Positions 31,292 to 43,480 of a stretch of 64,000 nucleotides of DNA are shown one piece after another. The position numbers were made by a program, and so were the translations under genes. The notes under the pieces were generated by a model. That model worked only from the letters and a program-made list of their open reading frames with translations, ran no database searches and was not told where the DNA came from. Origin of the DNA: Gnetum montanum (lineage: Eukaryota > Streptophyta > Gnetopsida > Gnetales > Gnetaceae); assembly GCA_015680685.1 (NCBI GenBank), contig MNCI01024118.1, positions 9,433-73,432 of the forward strand. Reading direction: 5' to 3'. The first letter of the stretch is position 1; each line of letters begins with the position of its first letter.

Positions 31292-34200
31292 GAATTTACC
31301 TAATGGATTACAAGCGCTTAACCAAGCCATTGGTCATTGATGGACCGTACGGCGTGGTTGAAAGGAATATCGATGTGAATCTCGTCTATGCAAGCTCATC
31401 AGCAAACGACGCAACAATAGCTTCAACATAGCAAACGGTTGATGAATATGAGGGAATGACAAAGTCCCTCGACATTGAAGCCGAAAACATTACTGAAGAT
31501 CCTCTAATCGAAACACCCATCACCATGCCCGATGGGGAAACTAAAGTCCTAAAATTAAGTACGTTACTAGAACCACGTCTAGCTAAAGACATCAAAAACG
31601 TACTTAGAGACAATATGAAAGTGTTTGCATGGTCCTATACAGACATGCCTGGATTAGACCCTCGTATTGTCGAGCACAACATCATCCTTGATCGAAGACT
31701 AAGGCCAGTAAAACAGAAAGCAGGAAAGGTCAAGCCCGAGGTGGCATTAGCAGTTCGTAGTGAGATTACCAAGCTCTACCAAGCTGGTTTCATCAGGGCT
31801 GTTGATTACGCTGAGTGGGTATCAAACATGGTCATTGTCCCAAAGAAGAACGGAAGTATCCGCCTGTGCATTGACTTCCGAGACCTTAACGTAGCAACTA
31901 TAAAAGATGACTTCCCCTTACCTAGCATTGATCAACTAGTTGACTCTACTGCTAGGCACGCCCTGTTATCCTTTATGGATGGGTTCTCGGGATATAACCA
32001 GATACGTATTAATCCAGAACACCAGCTTCAAACTACTTTCATGACACCTTGGGGAACCTTTTGTTACACAATGATGCCTTTTGGTCTCAAGAACGCTGGG
32101 GCCACGTATCAAAGGGCGATGACATATATTTTTAGCGATTACATCTTACACTCACTCAATGATTATGTAGATGACATAGTGGTTAAATCAAAATCGTCAG
32201 AACAACACGTACAGGATCTCGACTTAGTATTAAAACGTTGTCTGAAATACGAACTAAGGCTTAATCCAAAGAAATGCGTCTTCGGCATCAAAATGGATAA
32301 AATGCTTGGATTCGTAGCCTCAGAGGTAGGGATACGGGTAGACCCCGATAAGGTTAAGGCCATTACAAACCTAAAACCACCAAGCAATCTAACCGAACTT
32401 CTAGGGCTACAAGGTCGATTACAATTCATCAAGAGATTCATAGAAAATTTGACGGGAAAACTCACACCTATGAACCACCTACTATGTAAAAATGTCCATT
32501 TTGAATGGACTCCGCAGTGCCAAGAAGCATTTGACAATATTAAAACGGCACTCGCTTGATTACCCACTATATTCTCACCCAAAAACGACAGGCCGTTTTA
32601 CATCTACCTGGCCACATCAGAATCATCAATCGCATCCATGTTGTGCCAAAAACAAGATGATGGAACTGAAGTCCCTATGTACTACTTGAGCCATGCACTG
32701 GTTGCCCATGAGAAGAGATATAATGACGTAGAAAAGTCATGTTTAACTTTAGTATTCTCCTTAAAGAAATGGCGACATTATCTTTTCCAAAATCAAGTTA
32801 ACATAATTTGCAAAGATAATGTACTCAGAGCTATAACTGGAAACATATACGAATCAAGAAGGATAGCCCGTTGGAAGGCAATCATAGCTGAGTTTGACCT
32901 GCACTACGTGGCACAATCATCAGTAAAGGGCCAAGCCATAGCAAATCAAATGACCACGTCGCCAACGCATGATCCAGGTATAATAGAACCCGAATTCCCA
33001 GACGAAAATGTGAATGCAATAGACACAGTGCCAGACGACTACGACGTGATTCTAAACTTTGATGGAGCATCCACCTCTCGAGGAGGAAGTGCTGCCGCTG
33101 TAATCACATATCCCTCTTGGGAAATTAAACCTTTCGCCTATCGCTTCAACTTTCATTGTACTAACAACATAGCAGAGTATGAAGGTCTCCTCAGAGGTCT
33201 CGCAACCACACTAGCTTCGGACATTACACAGCTTGTAGTCAGAGGGGACTCACAACTAGTCGTAAACCAAGTCACAAACGTCTATACATGCAAAGCGCAA
33301 CACTTACAACCATACTGTGATTTGGCTAAGTACCTACTTAAACAATTCGAGAATGTTGATGTCCAACATATCCCTAGGAATGACAATACCATTGCAGATG
33401 CATTGGCAACTTTGGCATTAAATATATCCCCTGACATGTTTCACGCACTACCAAGCTCCGTAATCAGTTGTGCCAAACCCGTAACCGACACTCTCGACAT
33501 GCTACCGATTGCATCCGTTAGTACAGCGCATGCTAATGAATGGTACGACAACATAAAGGAATACCTTCTGAGCGGTGAAGCGCCACAACATTTAACCAAC
33601 GCATAAAAAGATGCAGTACGCAAGCGTTCTAAACAGTACACATTAATAGGGGACACATTGTGTCGCCGATCCTACGAAGGTATACTATTAACATGTGTCA
33701 ATAGTACCAAAGCTCAAACAATTGTTGAACAAGTGCACGACGGAATATGCGGGGGACACATTGCACCAAAAGCAATGGCAACAAAAATAAGGCACTTAGG
33801 CTACTACTGGCCACACATGGAATACGACTGTCAGTCCAAGGTCAAAACATGTAGTATTTGTCAAAAACACGGTAATCTCATCCATATTCCACCAAATGAG
33901 TTGCATACAACGCAAATCACATGGCCCTTCCAGAAGTGGGGACTGGACCTCATTGGCCCGATAACACCCACATCATCTTCCAGGCATAGCTTTATTATAA
34001 CAACAACTGAATACTTTACGAAATGGGTAGAGGCGGTGCCCCTTTGCAAAACTACTTCTAAACAGGTGTGCCACTTCATCCTCGAAAACATTGTAACCCG
34101 TTTTGGCATTCCCATGACAATCATCACTGACAACGGGCCACAATTTAGTAGCGCTGAGACCAAAACGTTTTGTGATAGTCTAGGGATCAAACATTCGTTT

Positions 34201-34779
34201 TCATCCCCTTATTATCCTCAGAGCAACGGGCAGGCAGAATCAACAAATAAGACAATCATCACAGTACTCAAAAAAATGCTTGCCCAAAGCAAACGAAGAT
34301 GGCATGAACAACTTGTGTATGCGTTATGGGCATACCATACCACGCACCGGACTTCGACAGATAAAACTCCATACAGTCTTATTTACGGTTCGGAAGCTGT
34401 TTTACCTTTGGAATTATAGGTACCATCCCTAAGGATCACACTTTCCAGACTTCTCGACGATGGGCAAAACAATGATCTACGCATCATTGACCTGGACTCG
34501 GTGGAGGAGGAACATGTACGTGCACTCGATCAGATCGAATGGTACCAGAAACAACAGCGACAACGACATCGACACGACATTCGTAAGCACCCCATCAAAG
34601 AAGGAGACCTCGTGCTTAAAGCCGTTCGTGAACACCCAGATAAATTCTTAGTCAACTGGGAAGGGCCTTATCTGGTCATCAAAGCATTCGACAACGGAGC
34701 ATTCAAACTAGCTGACATGGACGGAAAAGAATTTGCAAACCCAACTAATCACATATTCCTAAAACCGTTCTATACATGA
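31292..34779 (+). pseudogene. Element C pol: RT, RNase H, archaeal-type RNase H, integrase
   Basis: The frame opens after a strong 3' splice site (CTTTCCCTTTATTGACAG, AG at 31290-31291) and closes at TGA 34777-34779, with nonsense codons at 31429, 32557, 33604 and 34417 and no frameshift. RT holds YVDD at about 32164-32175. The first RNase H and YLSHAL-type connection follow. The second RNase H (33046-33430) has FDGAS, AEYEGL, RGDSQLV and ADALA, with all four acidic positions present. Integrase has the GH-IA and CSICQ zinc-finger halves, GLDLIG, TDNGPQF and GQAESTN. How RT is reached from gag-protease is not evident; Ogre elements splice here. Confidence 0.95.
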
Positions 34780-34800
34780 ACTCGAACTCAGGTACGCGTT

Positions 34801-34990
34801 AGTCCTGGAATCATGACTATAAACTGATACCACAGAATAGTCCTGGAATCATGACTATAAACTGATACCACAGAATAGTCCTGGAATCATGACTATAAAC
34901 TGATACCACAGAATAGTCCTGGAATCATGACTATAAACTGATACCACAGAATAGTCCTGGAATCATGACTATAAACTGATACCATAGAAC
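34801..34990 (+). repeat. 38-bp tandem repeat, five copies, after integrase of element C
   Basis: Units start at 34801, 34839, 34877, 34915 and 34953 and are identical except for the end of the last one. Each holds AGTCCTGGAATCATGACTAT and AAACTGATACCACAGAAT. Element A has degenerate copies at the same place. Confidence 0.97.
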
Positions 34991-36130
34991 AGTCTTTGGT
35001 TACGACTTAAAACTAACACCACCATTGTCCTGGTATATGACAATAAATGGATACCCCACAGTGTTCGCAATGATGATAAACTAGCACCCTTCTGGCATGA
35101 CAGTAAAATGGCACCGCCAAACTCATCAGAGTCCACTAAGACTATAAACTAACTTGTCTCTTCATGGTCCGCTAAGACTCAAAACTGGCAACGTAACGTC
35201 TACCACGATGCTAAACGGGCAATGTCCAACGGGTTACGACACAAAACTAACCCACGATAGTCCGCTAAGACTATAAACTGGCATGTTCATCAAAGTCATT
35301 GCATCCCTCATTAGCATCGTCGACATTCGCATTCAATGTTCAGAATCGCCACAATATTTTTATTCACCTGAAGCTGTTCAAATCTAAACTCATTACTTCA
35401 CTCATGATTTTCTTGACTCTTTGGAGTTGTGTTTGTAGGATGACGCTCGGAAGTTCTCGTACGAGAGTGCGTTTCATCATAGGCAACAAGATGAGGCAAT
35501 GTTCATTTGTCCACTTGGCAAGACTAAATCGAACTGTTAACCTGCACATTCCCATTCCCCGAAAATCCACTACCTGTTTACCAAACTATTGCACACTGCA
35601 AAACGTTACAGCAGTCACAAAGCACAAAACACAATACTCGCGCATGAGTACAAGGACAAATTACAAAAAAAAAAAAATCCTGTGGCATGGCTTTGGCACA
35701 TCGCTTACAGTTTCCCCAAAGAAGGGTGCTGTTCCTCCAAAGAATGCCGAACATTACCCCGTGGCTTTGGCATTGACAACAAACTCTCTTAAACACTAAC
35801 CAAGAGCATTGTTCCGCCAAAGGACGAGCATTACATGCCTGAGCTCCAAGTCTGCCAAAAAATGGCTATCGACAAGGACCGGCATGCCGCACACCTGAGC
35901 ATCCCATTTTCCCAGCATGATCCCCTGCGCAGTCACCAATTCCTACAATCCCTTCTCTCCTACCAGCTACCAATCTCGTCCTTTCAATCCCCTTCACCAC
36001 TAAACACGGTGCGATGATGTCTGGTCAAGTGACAAAGGACAAAGCTTTTGGCAAGTTACTTGTGGTGTTTGCGCTTCTTTGTCGACGCTTCTCGGGTCGA
36101 TTCTTCCAAGAATCAACAAAGAGGGGCCAA
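34991..36130 (+). other. 3' region and polypurine tract of element C
   Basis: Further TAAACT-containing units run to 35285. There follows a pyrimidine stretch ending GTTTGTAG/GATGAC (about 35440) that resembles a 3' splice site, and a short frame with MAIDKD at 35862 shared with element A. The polypurine tract AAAGAGGGGCC is at 36118-36128. Confidence 0.6.
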
Positions 36131-37517
36131 TGAAACACCACAAAAATCTTTGAGTTTAGCATCTGTCTGACAAGAAGTGGATCCCCATGACCCACAGACA
36201 ATTTTGGCTACATTTGAAGTCACACAGGGCAATTTTGAGAATCAAACACCAGGTTTTCACTAAGTGATGTGCCAGTGTCTACGCTCAGTGTCTACGCCCG
36301 ACATCTACGCCCAGCATCTACGCCCAGTGCCTACGCCAACGTCTACGCCTGGCATCTACGCCCAGCATATACGCCCGGCTCTTCGGCGCACACGCCCAGG
36401 TATGACAGATGCACACGCTCGACGACAAGATCTCCAATGGCAGCATGAAGATTACACCGAAGAGCAAGGATTGAAGCAAGTGGACACCCTTCGGCGTATA
36501 CGCCCAACATTCGCCAGTGTATACGCCCAGCGTATACGCCCGATGCTCAGCATACGCTTCACACGCGTGCTCAGCAGGTGCAATAGGAGAAAGAATTGAA
36601 GCAGGTCAACGCCGGCATCCATCAGCATATACGCCCCAGCGTATACGCCAGCATCCATCCAAGTCCACGCACAGCGTATATGCCCAGCATATACGCTAGC
36701 CTATTGTAGCGTATACGCCCAACGTATACCAAGTTTCTAAATTGTAAATGCCTGGTCTATACGCCACGTGTCTCCCAGTCCGATTTTCCCGGTAACCCTA
36801 CCCCTATAAATAGCCCATTTTTCTGCATTTTTAAGGCCCACAAAAAAAAATTTACCAGAGCAGACCCAGAGCAATTACGCTGCAGAAACCCTCTTACGCT
36901 TACGCTTACGCTGGAAGTCTTGTACGCCGAGCACAATCCGCGCTCCGCCTACCGTGTCAGCCGGCTGCATCCCTCCGTCCACCGGGGCTTTACGTCCGCC
37001 TTGTGTCCCTACACAACTGCGTTAGACCGGTGCACAACATTTTAACTTTGTAATCCACTGTTTACGCTTGTTGCAAGTTCTTTTACAGTTTTACGTCAAT
37101 TTGGCCCATGCCTCATTTACGCCTGCTTACATTTACGCTCTGTCTGCGTCCATGTACGCTCATTGTTTACGTCATTTGCACCTGTTTACGCTGTTTACGC
37201 TGTTCACGCCTGCATACGCTTATGCTGGGCCTACCTTTGTTTACGCTGTTTACGCCCGACATTGTTTACGCCCCTCTACACTTACGCTGTCGGTGCCTGT
37301 TTCATTGTTTACGCTCTGTTTACACATAACCTAGTGTATAACACTTCGGTGGTGCTCGGGGAAGTCCTTGTTTGATCCGCGTGTGGACCATTCAAGGCAC
37401 TCTGCCTTCGTCCACTCTAGCTTGCCCTCAAATGGAGGCAGGGTCGACTGTACTTGTCCATGGATCTTTCGGTGCCAGTAATGTTCCAGCCTTGCACCGA
37501 CAATTTCGGTCGGCACA
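36131..37517 (+). repeat. Right LTR of element C
   Basis: Partner of 20240-21586, with a TATA box at 36805-36812. It keeps about 36 bp of GCGTATACGC array that the left LTR lacks near the TATA box. Confidence 0.95.
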
Positions 37518-37522
37518 GCGTC
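37518..37522. other. Right target-site duplication of element C
   Basis: GCGTC, identical to 20235-20239. Confidence 0.95.
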
Positions 37523-38708
37523 ATAGGAGAGTGGTTTGTAAATCGGCAAAACTCTTGCGATTAAAGCAGTTGCTATGCTACGCTACACTACGTAGTGTAG
37601 CATAGCGTCGCAAGAATGTAACAAATAGCAGAACATGCGGCAAAGTACTATGCTATGTTGAGCATGCTACATCATAAAGCACAGCGAGGAAAAGAGATGT
37701 TTGCTCGACATCAATGCGCTCCACCTAATCAGACAATTGGCATGCGTCTGCAAGTGCTGACGATGTGATTACGATGGGGCAGATTGTAGTTATTGCATGG
37801 TAGATTCGCATCACAATGGTCTTGTAAGCCCAACGGTCACAGATGGCTTGAGTAGCACCAGTAAGACAACACAGGCCTGCGACACATAGCATTCAAAAAT
37901 TGCTTTTTGCTTACCTTTAGCCCTATAAATATCCCAACAAAAAACATGCGAAATCCCCCCACTCCCCAGAGTATTTCCTTTTACAAAAAAGAAAGAAAAA
38001 AGAAGAAGTTGGAAACTTCAAAAGAGTTCACATCTTTCTGGAAGCAAGAAGCTTCCTAGTAGTGGGGACTTTGTTTTTAGGATCCTGAAACAAAAACTTC
38101 CTCTCTAGTCGGGATTGTAATAATCAAAGTCTTTTGTTCAAACACTAGAGATGGAGAGTCACTTCCAGCTGAGATCCCCATCTCCATTCTACCACCTTGG
38201 TAGAGCCCTGCATTTTCTATATGTGAAGACCGTGTCCAAGCGCATAGCTCTTTCCCTCCTCTGGCATGCCTCGGTTGCTCTCGGGATCTTTGCACCCTAT
38301 CATGCTGTGCAGCCGATTGTATCCATCCTGACCGGACGAGTTTGTAGCTTTGGATGCGGTGCATGTTTCTAACTATATTCTACTTTAACCCCTATTTTCT
38401 AACTCATTTCTTCACATTATTACCTGTTTTGTTCATCTTTAAGCATTATTTCATATTACTACTGCACTTTCACAGTTTTTCTCCTTCTTTAATTACCCAT
38501 AAGCATTACTTTGCATTCCACATTATTTACATTGCAAAAGGCTATATTGACATCGATGTAAGTCCCTATCTGATTGACCATACTATTCAGGTCACCCCAT
38601 GTTTGCACACATCTAGCATCACCCTCCCGTAGATACGGGGTTGGAACTGTCATGTCCGTCAACCCCTCGGCACTTTTTTTCTAGCCACTGACGTTTTCGA
38701 TCATTACA
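37523..38708 (+). repeat. 5' LTR of element D, second part
   Basis: Continues the LTR broken at 20239 and aligns with 54164-55347. The TATA box TATAAATA is at 37924-37931. It ends CA before the D primer-binding site. A 20-bp perfect palindrome is at 37582-37601. Confidence 0.94.
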
Positions 38709-38714
38709 ATTTTC

Positions 38715-38732
38715 TGGCGCTAGAAGGAAGGC
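38715..38732 (+). other. Primer-binding site, element D
   Basis: TGGCGCTAGAAGGAAGGC, shared with C except for one base. It shows that the distantly related D family uses the same primer. Confidence 0.85.
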
Positions 38733-39696
38733 CTTCTTGATGCCTTTGCCACATGTCATGGTGGTTCTGTGAGCCTTCTGCACCTTGATATACATAAGTG
38801 TAAATGCGACACCCTCTTGCGATTGTTTGTGCCCTATGTGGTGCAAATCGGTCTCCCTAACGGTCCCTCTGGAACCCTACAGAACACAAGGCCTCCAATT
38901 GCCAGTTAACTAGCTTATTCTATAGTCATCTTGCATGTGTTCTGAACCCCTTCTTATGCGGTACAAATCATTTGCCTCAATGGTCCCCCCAAGATCCTAC
39001 AAGACATAAAGCCTACCTGATTGCTAGCTAGCTTGCTCGACCTATGGTCGTTTTGCATGTGTTCTGAACCCCATCCTATGCAGTACAGACCGATCGCCTC
39101 GACGGTCCCTCCGAGATCCTACAAGACATAAAGCCTATTTGGTCACTAGTTAACCTACTTATCTTACGGTAGTCTCGTACGCCTTCCACACCCTAGCTTG
39201 CATTAGCATAGACTTGACACCTATCTATGGTTGTCTACATATCGAACGGTGTAGATTGGTCACCTCGACGGTTCCTCTGGAACCCTATGAGACAATAAGC
39301 CTTCCGACGGAAATTTAACTTGCCCTTCCTTTTTATAGTAGTCCTGCAAGTGTTATGCATCCTAAACAACACAGGTGAAAATGTGACACCCTTGGACGTT
39401 GTTTATACCTTGTGTGGTGCAGACCGGTTGCCTCGACGGTCCCTCCAGGATCTGGTGGGACATAAAGCCTTCTCAACTGTTTGTCAACTGAACTTGCCTT
39501 GTGGTTCTCTTACACATGCTTTGTACCTCCTCGTGCACAGGCATAGACGTGACACCCTCTATGGTTTTTTACGCTTTGTGTGGTATAGATCAGTCACCAC
39601 GATGATTCCCTGGGAATCCAACAAGTCATAAAGCCACACTTTTGTCACTTTCTCCTTTTGTTCTGTTGCATTCTTTGCATAATCACTTGCTTAGCA
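38733..39696 (+). repeat. Leader of element D with six long tandem repeats
   Basis: Six diverged copies of a unit centred on CTCGACGGTCCCTCC...CTACAAGACATAAAGCCT lie near 38848, 38975, 39095, 39262, 39432 and 39595, spaced about 120-170 bp. No reading frame crosses them. The unit is unrelated to the leader repeats of A or C. Confidence 0.85.
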
Positions 39697-42600
39697 ATGG
39701 CTTCCGCCACCACTGCTGCACTACTGGTGTCGAACGATGGCTGAATCCAACGTAGGAAGCATGCTGGTCCCTCAGAATCCAAAACAAAGGACCTGAGGGG
39801 CTAACCCAGCAACACGAGCATTATAGTTTCCTTTGCGTAAAAGTGCAAGCTAATCTGCCCTTGGATTTACACGAACTCGAAGAAAAATTCAGCTTCGAGT
39901 TCACTTACTGCAATAGGGAGGAATTCGTTCCTACCTTGGGCATCTCCTTGCCTTTAACACAAGCATATCAAAGGCTTCTAGATCAACTAATCTAGTTGAC
40001 CAGGCTTAGGGAGCAACAAGACATAGCGTCCAACTAGGACGATGCCTTTTAAGATGGGTAGGAGAAACTCAATTCCCAATTCAACGAAGAAGGTCAGGTC
40101 AACTTCGTTCCTGTCCCATCTACCCAGTCCTTCTAGGCCTACCCGTTGTCTATCACCACCCCCTTTATCCTTGCGCCTATGCTTCAGTAGCCTAAAACTG
40201 CAACTGCAATGGTTAGCCATGCTACATTCCCAGCGCATCATCACCTCCATTTCCTAGTTGTCCCCACAGCAACTGTACAGCTGCAAGCCGTTTATCAGCA
40301 TGCTCCCATAGTGCGCAATATGCCTATTACGGCTACTCTATTACATGTACATACAGTACCTACTTTGCAATCGCACATAACTCCTACGTCGATTCCTACC
40401 TACACATCAGTTACGTCCACTGTGGTGGGCCCAGGCCCACCCACGTGGTGGACCCCATTCACTTCTTCGTCCATTCTGCAACTGATGCAAATGTCTCATT
40501 ATGTTCGCCCTCAGGCCTATCTGACCCCGTAAATAATATATCCTAGCACGGGGCCATGGTCTATCCCACCGGTGACCCAAACTACCTATCTAGTGACCCA
40601 ACCCGCTATTACCACTCCAACAATACCATCCACCAGGTGGTGGACAATGCAAACAACACCTTTAGCGAGGGTACTCCCAACGACACCCCCGATGGGTCAA
40701 ATCGCCACTGCCACCATACCACATGTAGGAGTTACCTCTGCAGCCCTCAGTTGTCTGCAACGCCACTAGGTCTAGACCAAGCCTATTAGCTCATCTAGAC
40801 CCTAACTAAGAAAGTAAAATGCCTCAAGGTTGTTGGGTCTGATATGATACAAGTCAACTCTACAATCCCTACTTTGATATTACCACACAGGATGTCCCTC
40901 CCGCACTTCACGAAGTATGATGGGAAAGGGGATCCCAACACCCATCTCATCACTTTCTAGTTGAAGTCTTTACTATTACAATAGTGGCCGCATACGATCA
41001 TTCGCATCTTTGCCACGTCCCTAGCTAGGAAAGCTCTAGATTGGTATCGTGCATTACCACATTCATCCATTTCAACTTTGGAAGAACTGTTGACCCAGTT
41101 TGTGACACGCTTCAAATATAATTTGAAACCAAAAACAACACTGGATCAACTGAAACAAGACCTATTAGAACCAGTCCAAAAATTCATTCAACGTTGGAGC
41201 ACGACACTTAACAAAATCCGTGAGCCCATTGCAGAGGCCCATTAGTGCAGTGAATGACTTCATCAAGTCTAAACTATATCACTTACAAGAATAGTTTTGC
41301 AAAAAAGGAAAAGGGTAAAGCCCCAAAAACCATGGTGGCTACCATGGCAACTAAGGCCAAGCCCAAACATAGCAACAATGGAAGCAAGAATAACAAGAAA
41401 CTGTCCATGCCTGCAGTTGATCCTGTGCCCAAACCGGGCCAAGTACCACAACCTACCGCACCTGCGCCCAAGACATCTGCATATACTAAATCCAAATTCA
41501 AGCACAAAGATCATTTGAAATACACTCCAGTGCCTCTCAAGCCTTCAGAACTCCTGAAGTAATTATTGGCAACTGGGTACATTCAACACAAGCACATGTC
41601 GAAGGAAGCAAACGCAAGACATCAATGTTATTGCAAGCTTCTTAGGAATCCCTCTTTGGCCCTGCCCAATGAGCCCCCAGTTCCTAGGGGTTTCAGGCTA
41701 GATAGGTTTTGTGACTGCCACCAACTATGTGGTCACACCACAGATTATTGTCTGTCGCTGCAGGATGACATCCAAAGATTAATTGACCTAGGAAAATTGA
41801 TACTGGGTGAAAGTAACCCAGTACACCCCGAAAATTAATCTATGTATGTCTATACAGACCCCCTCAATGCCAGTAATGTCAGTTACATAATCAACACCAT
41901 CGATATTGACAATGATCCCATGCCACCTTTCCGACCATTTGTGATTCAGGTGCCTCAGCGTAATATGCCAATACCACCTATGGTTGGTTCAAGTTCGCAG
42001 ATGCCCTTCATCTTGAAAGTCCCACCATGGGTATCTACCTCTGCATCACCTGTTGGCAAGGCCACACAGCCCTGCTAGTGCCACCTCAAGCTCCATTCAT
42101 CATCAGGGGACCAACGTCTTCGACAACCCCAACCCCATGCAACAACATTAAGTAACCTCCTTGTCCCACCAGGCGAGAAGTTTACTTGATGGGCGAGGCA
42201 TCAAAGGGGAATACCGTCAAAATTATCTCCAAGCCTACACCTCCACCCCTTGTATTTTCATCTTTGTCACCAAAGATGAAGGTCGATACGACTACATAAC
42301 CTATGTCAACTGACCAACAAAGATCAGAGCCTAGGTCTGAAGTTGTCTCTCCTCGAGAGATTCATCTTTTAGGACAAATCAAGGAGGAGGAAGGTGTCAA
42401 ACACACGGGCCCCCAAGACTTCTTGAATGCCCTCACCCAGGTCAGGCAAGCCCTAAGGTAGAAAAACACCACGTTAAGCTTGTACAACCTGGTCATGACA
42501 TCTATACCCCACTGCGAGGCTCTAGTCCGCATGTTAACAGTGATTCCGGTCAACGAAAACATGCTGGCAAAAGAGAAAGTGATACATTCGATCATTCTCC

Positions 42601-43299
42601 CCTTTATACCCACAGAGTCTGCAATATCTCGATTAACTTTCAGTAGTAATTCCATTAAAGAAGATCTCGAAGGGGGTCAAGTGACTACGACACCTCTCTT
42701 CATCACAATTTGGGTCAGCCAACATTGGATCTGAAGGGTACACATAGATGATGGGGCTACCACAAATGTTATTTCCTTCCCTATCATAGATAAGCTGGGA
42801 TTGGTTGACCAAATTAAACCAATGGCGATGTCGTGTCTATGATCCTTCAATGGGACGCGCATCTTGGTGAAGGGCACAATTCATGTAAACTTCGTAGCAG
42901 GGGACCAATTTCCTATAGACATCATGTTCATCGTGGTCGAAGAAATGGTTTAACCTGATCTTGGAAAGGTCATGGTTAGCACAACTTAGGGCTGTCTCCT
43001 CACCTATACACCAGGAAATCCACTTACCATACGCAGGCAAGGAGGTGGTAATCCATGGCGACGAGGTAGTAACACAAGAAATTAGCAACAGAGGCATGGA
43101 ACAGGGTTCAGAAGTTACAGCCTCTGAAGATGAAACACCTATTCATGCTTGCATTAATCATGCAGCAAAGGTATTGGTCCAATGAGCTGATCCTCAAATC
43201 AAAAGCACATGGTGTGAATTGTCCTTCCAAGCGAAGGACAGTGTGATGAGCGGGGGCCCAGGTGAAACGCCTCGAACCTACATTATGATCAACCTGTGA
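39697..43299 (+). pseudogene. Element D gag-protease, decayed
   Basis: Starts at ATG 39697 (MASATTAALLV) by alignment of order with C. It carries the EEFVPTLGISLPL counterpart of the C N-terminal region, a capsid-like segment (KYDGKGDPNTHLI to FIQRWS, about 40915-41200), the knuckle CDCHQLCGHTTDYC (about 41709-41750), spaced PFVIQVP/PFILKVP motifs, and protease with HIDDGATTNV (about 42740-42775). Frameshifts and many stops interrupt it. The final frame runs through TGA 43183 to TGA 43297-43299. In contrast to its pol, this region contains indels. Confidence 0.88.
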
Positions 43300-43419
43300 A
43301 AAGTTAGAGGCAGCTACGCATAGCATAGCAACCTTGCGACTACCCACCTAGTTGCTATCCCTGCATATTTTCCGTTTCCTTGTCTCATCAATATGTCATC
43401 CTTTCGGCTTGCTACGATA

Positions 43420-43480
43420 ACGACCTGAAATGACCCAAAACTAGCAAAGGCCCGAAACAGTCTAAAACTAGCATACAAGA
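43420..43480 (+). repeat. AAACTAGC repeat after protease in element D
   Basis: Two units ending CAAAACTAGCA and TAAAACTAGCA after CCCGAAA or CCTGAAA. It is the shortest of the TAAACT blocks, in the conserved place between protease and the antisense gene. Confidence 0.6.

Larger units (their letters stand above)
20240..37517 (+). mobile_element. Element C: youngest and most complete Tat/Ogre-type LTR retrotransposon
   Basis: The 17.3-kb element is flanked by GCGTC duplications. LTRs are 20240-21586 and 36131-37517, by eye about 5-6 percent different, mostly CpG transitions. Internal parts are leader (50-bp repeats), gag-protease in one frame with two stops (22003-26097), TAAACT repeats, a 520-bp run of N (26427-26946), an antisense gene (up to 30583), a 30-bp TAAACT repeat array, RT-integrase in one frame with four stops (31292-34779), 38-bp repeats, a 3' region and a polypurine tract. 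Few mutations separate this copy from a coding-competent one, but as it stands every sense frame is broken. Confidence 0.96.

Noticed and set aside
30831-31340. Frames with ALNCRSLPGK repeats (plus) and MPYRATIGSL repeats (minus)
   Set aside because: The 30-bp repeat has a period divisible by three, so all frames stay open. No start context, no counterpart in A or D.
38151-38632. Open frames in the D LTR, present in both LTR copies (also 54790-55220)
   Set aside because: Shared because the LTRs are duplicates. Short, in the transcribed R/U5 part, no family recognised and no counterpart in A or C.
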